A stretch of 56,998 nucleotides of DNA from Mollicutes bacterium. GTDB taxonomy: Bacteria; Bacillota_I; Bacilli_A; Izemoplasmatales; Izemoplasmataceae. Below the pieces are notes generated by a model that did no database searches, had not been told where the DNA came from, and worked only from the letters and a program-made list of their open reading frames with translations. The translations under genes and the position numbers were made by a program. The stretch is from assembly GCA_003551005.1 (NCBI GenBank), contig PULR01000056.1, positions 1 through 56,998 of the forward strand, read 5' to 3'. How positions within the stretch are numbered: the first letter of the stretch is position 1; each line of letters starts with the position of its first letter. This document shows, piece after piece, positions 1 through 7,214 of the stretch.

Positions 1-2564
1 ACACGGAAGGGCGAGCAGGATACATAATCGAGTCCCGCCCGGTGGAAGAAATCGATGCTGTCGGGGTCGCCGCCGTGTTCGCCGCAGATGCCGACGATGA
101 GGTCCTGGTTGTTCTCCTTGCCTCGTTTCGTCGCGGTCTCGACGAGTTCGCCGACGCCGCGCTGGTCGACTGAGGCGAAGGGGTCGTAATCGAGAATCTT
201 CAGTTTCTGATATTCATTCAGGAACTTGCCGGAGTCATCGCGGCTGAAGCCGAAGGTCATCTGGGTGAGGTCGTTGGTGCCGTAGCTGAAGAAGTCCGCC
301 TCGCGAGCCACTTCGTCGGCCACAAGCGCGGCGCGCGGAGTTTCGATCATGGTGCCGACAAGGTATTCGAGCTCGACGCCGGCTTTTTTGATCAGCTCAT
401 CGGCCGTCTGCTTGATGGTGTCGCGCAGATAAGTGAACTCGCCGACGGTGCTGATGAGGGGGATCATGATTTCGGGCTTGACGGTGATGCCTTCCTTGGC
501 GACCTCGATTGCCGCCTCGATGATGGCTCTCGCCTGCATGACGCTGATCTCGGGATAGGTGACGGCGAGACGGCAGCCGCGATGGCCGAGCATGGGGTTG
601 AATTCATCAAGGTTGTCGAGTGCGCGGTTGAGTCGTTCTTCGCTTACTCCGAGGTCCTTGGCTACCTGCGGCACTTCGTCCCGCTCGGGGAGGAATTCAT
701 GCAACGGCGGATCGAGCAGGCGGATGGTGACATGTTTATCATCCATCACGCGGAAGATCTCCTTGAAATCCTTGAGCTGATGCGGGAGCAGCTTTTCTAG
801 AGCTTTTTCACGCTCTTCTTGGTTCTCGGCGATGATCATCTCACGGACATTGGTGACGCGGTCGCCTTCGAAGAACATATGCTCCGTGCGGGCGAGACCG
901 ATGCCTTCGGCGCCGAAGTCAAGCGCAATCTGGGAATCGCGCTCGTTGTCCGCGTTGGCCTTGACGCCGAGGTCCTTGACTTCCTTCGCCCATTCGAGGA
1001 TGGTACGGAATTCCTCGCTGAATTCGGGAAGCTTGGTGTCGATCTTGCCGGGATAGATCTTCCCGGTCGAGCCATCGATGGAGAAGAACTCGCCTTCCTC
1101 ATAGGACTGACCGGCGATGGTCATCAATCCGTTCGCTTCATCGACAAGCACCTCGCCGGCTCCGGAGACGCAGCTTTTACCCATGCCGCGGGCGACAACG
1201 GCCGCGTGGGAGGTCATGCCGCCGAGCTGGGTGACAAAACCTTCCGCGGCGATCATGCCTTCGATGTCCTCGGGGCTGGTCTCCTTGCGGAAAAGCAGGA
1301 CTTTCTCGCCTTCTTCCGCCATCTCCGCTGCGCGGTCGCTGCTGAAGACGATGCGGCCGGTCGCAGCGCCGGGGGAGGCGGCCAGTCCGGTCGCGACAGC
1401 CTCGGCCTGCTCGAGGGCGTCCTCGTCAAAGACCGGATGCAGTAGCTGGTCGATCGAGGCGGTATCGACACGCTTGATCGCTTCTTCCTTGGTCAGGATG
1501 CCATCACGCTGCATGTCGACGGCGATCTGGACAGCGGCTTGCGCGGTCCGTTTGCCGGTGCGTGTCTGCAGAATGAAGAGCTTGCCGTCCTCGATGGTGA
1601 ACTCGACATCCTGCATGTCCTTGTAGTGCGCCTCTAGGGTGTTGAGGATGTCGATGAGCTCGTCATAGAGTTCCGGACGTTTATTTCCAAGTTCCTGAAG
1701 GTCCATCGGCGTACGAACGCCGGCGACAATGTCCTCGCCCTGTGCATTGAAGAGGAATTCGCCCCAGACCTTGTTCTCGCCGGTCTTGGGATCGCGGGTG
1801 AAGAGCACGCCCGTACCGGAATCGCCGCCGGTGTTGCCGAAGACCATTTCCTGGACGTTGACGGCGGTGCCGAGGTCGTGGGGGATCTTGTTGTGTTCGC
1901 GGTAAGCGCGAGCACGCGGGGTGTCCCAGCTGCCGAAGACGGCGTTGATGGATTTATACAGCTGCTCCATCGGATCCTGCGGGAAGCTCTCACCGAGCTC
2001 TTTTTGATAGATATCCTTGAACTGCTCGGTGATCTCCTGCCATTCTTCCGCCGTGATGTCGGTGTCGTTTTCGTAGCCCTTTGACTCCTTGAGTTGTTCG
2101 ACTACGTCGTCGAAACGCTTCATCTCGACGCCCATGACGACATCGGCGAACATCTGGATGAACCGACGGTAGGCATCGTAGACAAACCGAGGATTGCCGG
2201 TCTTCTTGATCATGCCTTCGGCGACGTCGTCGTTCATGCCGAGGTTGAGGACGGTATCCATCATGCCCGGCATCGAGATCTTCGCGCCGGAGCGAACCGA
2301 GACGAGCAACGGATTCTCCCGGTCGCCGAATTGTTTTCCGGTCTCCTTTTCAAGTTTCTTCACATAGGTCTTGACGTCGTCGATCAGCTCCTGTGAGTTC
2401 TGCTGATTGTTCTTGTAGTATTCGATGCACATTTCGGTGGTGATGGTGAAACCGGAAGGAACGGGAACGCCGAGCCGCTTCATCTGCGAGAGGTTTGCAC
2501 CCTTGCCGCCAAGCAGCGCTTTTTGATCCTGGGTTCCTTCGCCGAACATGTAGATTCGCTTCAT
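1..2564 (-). CDS. ppdK: Pyruvate, phosphate dikinase (C-terminus cut by window edge)
   Basis: PPDK interconverts pyruvate + ATP + Pi and PEP + AMP + PPi in the cytosol. The visible 854 codons read without a stop to base 1, so only about 20 residues of a roughly 875-residue protein are missing. The N-terminal ATP-grasp domain begins MKRIYMFGEGTQDQKALLGG. The phosphohistidine domain has GGMTSHAAVVARGMGK, with the swivelling catalytic His. The C-terminal PEP/pyruvate barrel shows GLARTEHMFF, GTNDLTQMTFGFSRDD and GICGEHGGDP. The ATG is preceded by AAAGGTG and by its own promoter. It appears to be transcribed separately from the rnf unit, which ends at a terminator just upstream. In this setting it would turn fermentation-derived pyruvate into PEP, or act glycolytically with PPi; the sequence cannot decide the direction. 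Confidence 0.97.
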   Translation of the reverse strand, partial: MKRIYMFGEGTQDQKALLGGKGANLSQMKRLGVPVPSGFTITTEMCIEYYKNNQQNSQELIDDVKTYVKKLEKETGKQFGDRENPLLVSVRSGAKISMPGMMDTVLNLGMNDDVAEGMIKKTGNPRFVYDAYRRFIQMFADVVMGVEMKRFDDVVEQLKESKGYENDTDITAEEWQEITEQFKDIYQKELGESFPQDPMEQLYKSINAVFGSWDTPRARAYREHNKIPHDLGTAVNVQEMVFGNTGGDSGTGVLFTRDPKTGENKVWGEFLFNAQGEDIVAGVRTPMDLQELGNKRPELYDELIDILNTLEAHYKDMQDVEFTIEDGKLFILQTRTGKRTAQAAVQIAVDMQRDGILTKEEAIKRVDTASIDQLLHPVFDEDALEQAEAVATGLAASPGAATGRIVFSSDRAAEMAEEGEKVLLFRKETSPEDIEGMIAAEGFVTQLGGMTSHAAVVARGMGKSCVSGAGEVLVDEANGLMTIAGQSYEEGEFFSIDGSTGKIYPGKIDTKLPEFSEEFRTILEWAKEVKDLGVKANADNERDSQIALDFGAEGIGLARTEHMFFEGDRVTNVREMIIAENQEEREKALEKLLPHQLKDFKEIFRVMDDKHVTIRLLDPPLHEFLPERDEVPQVAKDLGVSEERLNRALDNLDEFNPMLGHRGCRLAVTYPEISVMQARAIIEAAIEVAKEGITVKPEIMIPLISTVGEFTYLRDTIKQTADELIKKAGVELEYLVGTMIETPRAALVADEVAREADFFSYGTNDLTQMTFGFSRDDSGKFLNEYQKLKILDYDPFASVDQRGVGELVETATKRGKENNQDLIVGICGEHGGDPDSIDFFHRAGLDYVSCSPFR

Positions 2565-2609
2565 ATACTTCACCTTTCTTATCGAGTTTTGTTGCATAAG
2601 CCGTCTATT

Positions 2610-2638
2610 ATTATACCATCGGCATTTGCGATTTTCAA
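2610..2638 (-). promoter_or_regulatory. Promoter of ppdK
   Basis: On the minus strand a TTGAAA (2638-2633) and a perfect TATAAT (2615-2610) are separated by 17 bp, about 45 nt upstream of the ppdK start. This is a textbook sigma-A-type promoter. Confidence 0.8.
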
Positions 2639-2679
2639 CTGTAACGGACGCGATGAGCGCATAACGACGGGACGGACAG

Positions 2680-2693
2680 TGATAACGCTTACA
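2680..2693 (+). promoter_or_regulatory. Candidate CcpA cre site upstream of ppdK
   Basis: TGATAACGCTTACA matches the cre consensus TGNAANCGNWNNCA at 13 of 14 positions; its reverse complement TGTAAGCGTTATCA differs by one base from the Bacillus amyO box. It is centred about 83 bp upstream of the predicted ppdK start point, outside the promoter core. That position would suit activation rather than roadblock repression, but this is inference. Confidence 0.45.
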
Positions 2694-2700
2694 GATGGCG

Positions 2701-2727
2701 CAAAAGAAAAGGACCGGTGGCCGGTCC
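2701..2727 (-). terminator. Terminator of the pgcA-rnf operon
   Basis: Minus-strand hairpin GGACCGG-CCA-CCGGTCC (2727-2711) is followed by TTTTCTTTTG. It starts at the rnfB stop codon, so it ends the rnf transcript and separates it from ppdK. Confidence 0.85.
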
Positions 2728-3032
2728 TATTTCGATACGTCGATGATCGTCCCATCCTCGTTGGGATGGTCTTTCAAGTAAGCGATGATTGCGTCGTAGT
2801 GCTTGTCGTTGCCCGGCTTGCAAAGCGTCAGGCGCTCGACCTCCCCTTCGACGATAGCTTCGGCGAAGGGTTCGCAGCCCGGATACCCACAGGCTCCGCA
2901 ATCAAGGCCCGGAAGACGGTCGCGCACGCCGGCGATGCGAGGGTCTGCATCGACAGCCAGGGCGTCAGCGGCGATCGCGAGCCCGAACCCGAGCACGCCG
3001 CTGAGGATGGCGAGTGTCAAGAGTTCTGCCAT
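2727..3032 (-). CDS. rnfB: Minimal RnfB: electron-transport complex subunit with only the N-terminal Fe-S domain
   Basis: RnfB is the cytoplasmic-facing iron-sulfur subunit of the Rnf ferredoxin:NAD+ oxidoreductase. This one has 101 residues: an N-terminal membrane helix (about residues 3-22), then the conserved CGACGYPGC motif with a fourth Cys at 71 (C45, C48, C53, C71), the usual [4Fe-4S] site. It ends with a short charged tail. The ferredoxin-like double-cluster domains that usually follow are absent, and a terminator sits right at the stop, so it is not cut by the window or an obvious frameshift. The ATG lies one base after the stop of the 55-aa gene and behind GGAGGAGG. The subunit receiving electrons from ferredoxin may therefore be RnfC or a separate protein. 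Confidence 0.88.
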   Translation of the reverse strand: MAELLTLAILSGVLGFGLAIAADALAVDADPRIAGVRDRLPGLDCGACGYPGCEPFAEAIVEGEVERLTLCKPGNDKHYDAIIAYLKDHPNEDGTIIDVSK

Positions 3033-3033
3033 G

Positions 3034-3201
3034 TCAATCCTCCTCCATTCGCTGTTTGAAACCGCAGCTGTAGTTCATGCAGGACTCGCAGGCCTCCGAG
3101 GAGGGAGCGGCATCAACCGGTTGCGGCGTACGCCGGTTGAGAAGGTAGGTGCCGAGATACAGCGCGATAATAATGAAGACTGTTGCAATCGCGGGCCACA
3201 T
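3034..3201 (-). CDS. 55-aa single-pass membrane protein with a CxxCxxxxC motif, inside the rnf operon
   Basis: This small gene fills the gap between rnfA and rnfB. Its ATG overlaps the rnfA stop (TGATG), and its TGA is one base from the rnfB ATG, with the rnfB Shine-Dalgarno inside its last codons, so translation is almost certainly coupled. The product starts MWPAIATVFIIIALYLGTYL, one membrane helix (about residues 3-22), then a Pro/Ala linker and Cys38-x2-Cys41-x4-Cys46 near a charged C-terminus. The layout (one helix plus Cys tail) recalls NqrM, which helps mature Na+-NQR, and the FeoB-associated Cys-rich membrane proteins. I do not recognise a family by sequence, so a role in Fe-S or flavin assembly of Rnf is inference. 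Confidence 0.75.
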   Translation of the reverse strand: MWPAIATVFIIIALYLGTYLLNRRTPQPVDAAPSSEACESCMNYSCGFKQRMEED

Positions 3202-3806
3202 CAGACGATCCCCTCCAGACCGAGGAACGCCAGGGCCATGATGCCGGCGACCACCAGCGAAATCGGAATGCCCTTCCAGGCGGTGGGGACATCGGCGGCC
3301 TCGAGGCGTTCACGAATCGTCGAGAAGGCGAAGATGACCAGCGCGAAGCCCAATGCCGCGCCGAAAGCGCTGCTCGTCGCGACCAGCATCCCTTGGCCGA
3401 CACCATATTCCGCCGCATAGCCTTCCCGGATGTTCGTCTCGGCGATACCGAGGATCGCGCAGTTGGTCACAATCAGCGGCAGATAGATGCCCAGCGCCTT
3501 GTAGAGCTTCTTGCTGGCTTTCTTGATGAACATCTCGACCAGCTGCACGAGCGAAGCGATGATGAGGATGAAGGCGATGGTCGAGATGTAGGTGATCTCG
3601 AACGGTTCCAGCACGAAATAGTAAAGTAGATACGTCAGAATCGAGCCGACGACCATGACGAACATGACCGCGGCGCTCATCCCGATGGCGGTCTCGGATT
3701 TCTTGGAGACGCCGAGGAACGGGCACACGCCGAGGAAGCGCATCAACACGACGTTGTTGATCAGCATCGCGGAGACGATGGCGACAAAGAATACAGTCGG
3801 ACTCAT
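3201..3806 (-). CDS. rnfA: RnfA, integral membrane subunit of the Rnf complex
   Basis: Highly conserved membrane subunit, 201 residues (family about 190-200), with six predicted helices. Diagnostic segments are NNVVLMRFLGVCPFLGVSKK near the N-terminus and TNCAILG in the middle, each carrying one of the Cys residues thought to hold an intramembrane [2Fe-2S] cluster shared with RnfE. Its ATG overlaps the rnfE stop by ATGA, and its own stop overlaps the 55-aa gene. It forms part of the ion channel of the ferredoxin-driven Na+ or H+ pump. Confidence 0.96.
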   Translation of the reverse strand: MSPTVFFVAIVSAMLINNVVLMRFLGVCPFLGVSKKSETAIGMSAAVMFVMVVGSILTYLLYYFVLEPFEITYISTIAFILIIASLVQLVEMFIKKASKKLYKALGIYLPLIVTNCAILGIAETNIREGYAAEYGVGQGMLVATSSAFGAALGFALVIFAFSTIRERLEAADVPTAWKGIPISLVVAGIMALAFLGLEGIV

Positions 3807-4546
3807 GCGCTACCACCTTCCATGGCCTTGCGTCGCTTGCGCTCGGCCGCTTGCTGCTTCTTCTTCTCGATCCAGCGGTCCCTGGCTATCTTCCTGCGGT
3901 GTTGCCTGTGCTGGCCGATGGCGTTGAAGATGGCGAGCCACACACCGATGACAATGAAGCCGCCGGCGGGTCCGACGAACACTTCCATGCTGAAGGGCGC
4001 TGCCTCGAGGCCGATGATCGAACCTTCGAACCCGAGCGGGAGATAGACGCCATAGGCGAGCTCACCGGTCGCCAGGAATTCGCGGGTCGCACCGATCAGC
4101 GCCATGGCGAGGCCGAAGCCGAGCGACATGCCGAGTCCGTCCAGCGCACTGCGGCCGACGTTGTTCTGTGAGGCGAAACTGGTCGCCCGTCCCATGATCA
4201 GACAGTTCGCGACAATCAAAGGGATGAAGATGCCCAGCGAATCATAAAGCGGGGGCGAGATCGCCTCGGTCCCCAGATCGACGATGGTGACGAACGTCGC
4301 GATGATGACGATGTAGGCGGGAATCTTGATCTCCTCGGGGATGAAATTCTTGAACAGCGAGACCACGATGTTGCTCGCGGTCAGCACGAAGATGACGAGA
4401 ATCCCCATGCCCACACCGGTTTCAAGAGAACTCGTGACAGCGAGCGCCGGACACAGGCCGAGCAGGAACACGAAGATGGGGTTCTGCTGGATGAGGCCTT
4501 TAGTGAAGACGCTCAACTTACCGGCATCCTTCTTCTTTTTGGCCAT
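3803..4546 (-). CDS. rnfE: RnfE, integral membrane subunit of the Rnf complex
   Basis: Membrane subunit homologous to NqrD and paralogous to RnfA. The sequence shows NPIFVFLLGLCPALAVTSSL and IVANCLIMGRA, the two conserved Cys-bearing helices that mirror those of RnfA. It has 247 residues from the ATG at 4546 (a GTG two codons upstream is also possible). That is somewhat longer than usual because of a strongly basic, cytoplasmic C-terminal tail of about 35 residues (RKIARDRWIEKKKQQAAERK). It overlaps the end of rnfG and the start of rnfA. Confidence 0.95.
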   Translation of the reverse strand: MAKKKKDAGKLSVFTKGLIQQNPIFVFLLGLCPALAVTSSLETGVGMGILVIFVLTASNIVVSLFKNFIPEEIKIPAYIVIIATFVTIVDLGTEAISPPLYDSLGIFIPLIVANCLIMGRATSFASQNNVGRSALDGLGMSLGFGLAMALIGATREFLATGELAYGVYLPLGFEGSIIGLEAAPFSMEVFVGPAGGFIVIGVWLAIFNAIGQHRQHRRKIARDRWIEKKKQQAAERKRRKAMEGGSA

Positions 4547-4548
4547 GC

Positions 4549-5961
4549 TCACTCATCCTCCCTCTCGGCGTGATAATCAAGCGCAGCCTTGACGATGTCG
4601 TTGACTGAGTGACCGGCGGTCGTCGCACCGGAGAAGACACTGTCAATCTCCCCCTCATCAATCGGGGCGTCGATGCCGCGGAACATGGAGATTTCCTCTT
4701 CAAGCATGTCGCTGGCGAAGCCGCTTTCCTCATCGGAATTGATGATGACGTTGTTGACCACGCCGTCCGTATCGATCGAGACGGACAGGTTGAGCGGACC
4801 GCCTTCATAGTCGCCGGAAAGCGGATCGGTGTCGATTTCACCGGTGTAGACGTTGCCGAGGCGCTCATCGTCTTCATCATAGTAGGGTGTGTAATCAATC
4901 AACGGCTCCTCGTCGATGTCGACGGTCTCGCCCTTGCTGGATGCCCAGCGGAACAGTTGTCGCAGTTCGCGCTGTTCGTCGCTTTCCTGGCAACGGACGA
5001 TGGCCTGCTCGATGAGGTGGTTGATGGTCTCGTCATAGACGGTCTCCTCATAATCGAGGTCGATATCATGGATGGATTCACCTTCATACGCTTCATATTT
5101 CTCGAGCGCCTCGAGCTTCTCCTCGCTGGCGCGGTCCGGACGGGCCGCCTTGACACCATAGAAAATCTCCTCGAAGATGGCGACGTGCAGATGAATTGTG
5201 CCGTGCTCGTTGTCCATCTCGGCCGGATAGATGTGGCCGAGCAGTTCCTCATCACCGTCATAGATGGCCCGACGGGAATCGATGCAGCCGAGCGCATAAT
5301 CGTAGACGACTTCATAACTGTCCGCATCCGGGAAGATGCGACGGTAGTCCGCAAGCGCCCGGTCGGCGGCGATGTTCTCGCCCGTCAGGTTGACGGCGCT
5401 GCGGATGGATCCGTAGGTGATGGTCGCACCGGTCCGGCCGTCGTAGAATTCGACGTCCTGGATGTTTTGTCCGATGAAATCGTCAAGATGGTTGTCCTTG
5501 ATGCGCTGTACGTAGTTGGGGGTGTTCTCCGTGCGGGCGATGGCGACCTCGATAATCTCGCCGTTCATGTCAACGGCGACGAGCGTGCTGATCTCCCCGT
5601 GTTCGTTGACATCATCGACCCGGAAGACCTGTCCGATCTGGTTGCCATCTCCGTCATAGACTTCCGCGCGTTCATGAACGGCTTCATCTTCCACACAGAA
5701 GAAATGCACTTCCCCGATTTTCTGCCGGTCGGCGTCGTAGCCTTTTGCTTCACGACGACAATAGACATCACGAGGCTCTTCATCGACATCAAGGGAGTCG
5801 GGCTTTTCCAAATCGAAGATTTCAAAGTATAGTTCGTGCTCCTCACGAAGACGGTTCTCGCGGATGACATCCTCCGTCGCCTGGTTCACGGCGACAATGC
5901 TCAACCCGCTGGCCGCTCCGATAATGAGAAGTACCAGGGCAATGCGAAGCTTATTCAACAT
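4549..5961 (-). CDS. rnfG: Enlarged RnfG with three FMN_bind-like repeats
   Basis: RnfG is the membrane-anchored, outward-facing subunit carrying a covalently attached FMN. It usually has about 180-220 residues; this one has about 470. After one N-terminal helix (about residues 5-30) come three related stretches opening IGQVFRVDDVNEHGE, LLGHIYPAEMDNEHG and RLGNVYTGEIDTD. The first is followed by DGRTGAT and the third by VFSGAT, the Thr-flavinylation signature; no such motif follows the middle copy. The protein is very acidic, fitting an extracellular domain. Start chosen at ATG 5961, spaced properly from AGGTG; an upstream GTG at 5970 lies inside that RBS. It overlaps the end of rnfD by 11 bases. 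The first two blocks have Cys residues near their starts (VYC, HFFC, LGCID), whose role is unknown. Confidence 0.9.
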   Translation of the reverse strand: MLNKLRIALVLLIIGAASGLSIVAVNQATEDVIRENRLREEHELYFEIFDLEKPDSLDVDEEPRDVYCRREAKGYDADRQKIGEVHFFCVEDEAVHERAEVYDGDGNQIGQVFRVDDVNEHGEISTLVAVDMNGEIIEVAIARTENTPNYVQRIKDNHLDDFIGQNIQDVEFYDGRTGATITYGSIRSAVNLTGENIAADRALADYRRIFPDADSYEVVYDYALGCIDSRRAIYDGDEELLGHIYPAEMDNEHGTIHLHVAIFEEIFYGVKAARPDRASEEKLEALEKYEAYEGESIHDIDLDYEETVYDETINHLIEQAIVRCQESDEQRELRQLFRWASSKGETVDIDEEPLIDYTPYYDEDDERLGNVYTGEIDTDPLSGDYEGGPLNLSVSIDTDGVVNNVIINSDEESGFASDMLEEEISMFRGIDAPIDEGEIDSVFSGATTAGHSVNDIVKAALDYHAEREDE

Positions 5962-7210
5962 AGTAAACACCTACATTCGTGATCAGGATAGCCAAGGCGA
6001 CCACAGCGGCGAAAATCAGCACGCTGCGGGCGCTGAATCTATTTCTCGACCACCGGGGATAATCGATGGCCGGACTGAACATGTTCATGAAGACGATGGC
6101 GAAGACCACACCTTCCGGGAGGTTGCCGAACAACCGGATCAGGAAGGTGAGCACGCCCAGGCCGAAGGCGAAATAAATCCGTCCAGGGCGGGTCACCGGG
6201 ATGCTGATCGGGTCGGTGGCCATGAATACGGCCCCGAAAAGCAAGCCGCCGGAGAGCACCTGTGCGAGGGGGAACCAGAACCCAAGTCCCTGCGTCCACA
6301 TGACGCTGAGGGAAAGCACCAGCACAGTGCCCACGTAGGTCAGCGGCACGAACAGGTCGAAGGACTTGCGAAGGGCCAGATATAGACCGCCGACAAGGAT
6401 GAGCAAGGCGCTGGTCTCGCCCAGCGAACCGGGCAGTCCGATACCGGTGAAGAGGGCTGTATAGCCGTACGTCTCGACAATCTGCTGGTTCGCGAGGTTT
6501 TCGTTGAGAGCGGTCAGCACCGTCGCGCCCGCTTCCGCGTCGACGAAGGCCTGATACCCGAGAGCCGTACCGAAACTCAGGGTGACGAACACCCTGGCGA
6601 AAGCGGCCGGGTTGAATATGTTCTGGCCCAGTCCCCCGAAGATGAGCTTACCGAGCAGGATACCCGCGACGCCACCGGTGATGGCCATCCCGAGCGGGAT
6701 GACATCGGGCAGCGTCAGACCGTAAATGATGCCGCTCGTGATGACGCTGAAGTTGCCGAGCGTAAACGATCGGTTGAGCAGGCGGAAGGACTTGTTGGCC
6801 TTCCGGGGAGCTTGCTTGTTCTCTTCGCGAAGCTTCTCCTTGAGCTTGGGCAGCTCCTCGCGGTAAGTCTCCATGAAGGAATCATACGCTTCCTTCGCGG
6901 CGTCGCTTTTCTTCTCGCGCAGCTCTTTTCGCAGTTGCGCCTTGTCAAGCTTCAGATCACGGATTTTCTTCTCCGTGTCGCTTTTCGCCTCACGACGACG
7001 CTCAAGCCAGTCGACCACTTGATAGTAGACATATTCGGTCGCCACCATCGAGAGGACGGCCGCGAGCAGAATCCAAAGCGCATCCAGACCGTGCTGATAG
7101 ATGGCGAAGAGGACCAGCGGCGTGAGCGCGATGCTGACATCGCCCATAAACCGCGAGACGCGAGCTTTCGGATTTCTCAGATGTGGTGCGTTCTTCGTCA
7201 CGATTTCCAT
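5951..7210 (-). CDS. rnfD: RnfD with a large charged insertion between the first helices and the core
   Basis: RnfD is the NqrB-like membrane subunit with a covalent FMN. Residues about 150-419 form the core: GGLGQNIFNPAAFARVFVTL, AEAGATVLTAL (Thr of GAT is the likely flavin site, about residue 230), and PGSLGETSALLILVGG. It has 419 residues against the usual 310-350. The extra length lies at about 68-145, between the N-terminal helices and the core: a highly charged Lys/Glu/Arg segment predicted as coiled coil (for example KKIRDLKLDKAQLRKELREK). It lies four bases after the rnfC stop behind AGGTG. Confidence 0.94.
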   Translation of the reverse strand: MEIVTKNAPHLRNPKARVSRFMGDVSIALTPLVLFAIYQHGLDALWILLAAVLSMVATEYVYYQVVDWLERRREAKSDTEKKIRDLKLDKAQLRKELREKKSDAAKEAYDSFMETYREELPKLKEKLREENKQAPRKANKSFRLLNRSFTLGNFSVITSGIIYGLTLPDVIPLGMAITGGVAGILLGKLIFGGLGQNIFNPAAFARVFVTLSFGTALGYQAFVDAEAGATVLTALNENLANQQIVETYGYTALFTGIGLPGSLGETSALLILVGGLYLALRKSFDLFVPLTYVGTVLVLSLSVMWTQGLGFWFPLAQVLSGGLLFGAVFMATDPISIPVTRPGRIYFAFGLGVLTFLIRLFGNLPEGVVFAIVFMNMFSPAIDYPRWSRNRFSARSVLIFAAVVALAILITNVGVYYVE

Positions 7211-7214
7211 GTTT

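Noticed and set aside
4609-5832. A 407-codon open frame on the plus strand
   Set aside because: Antisense shadow of rnfG caused by its Asp/Glu-rich codons.
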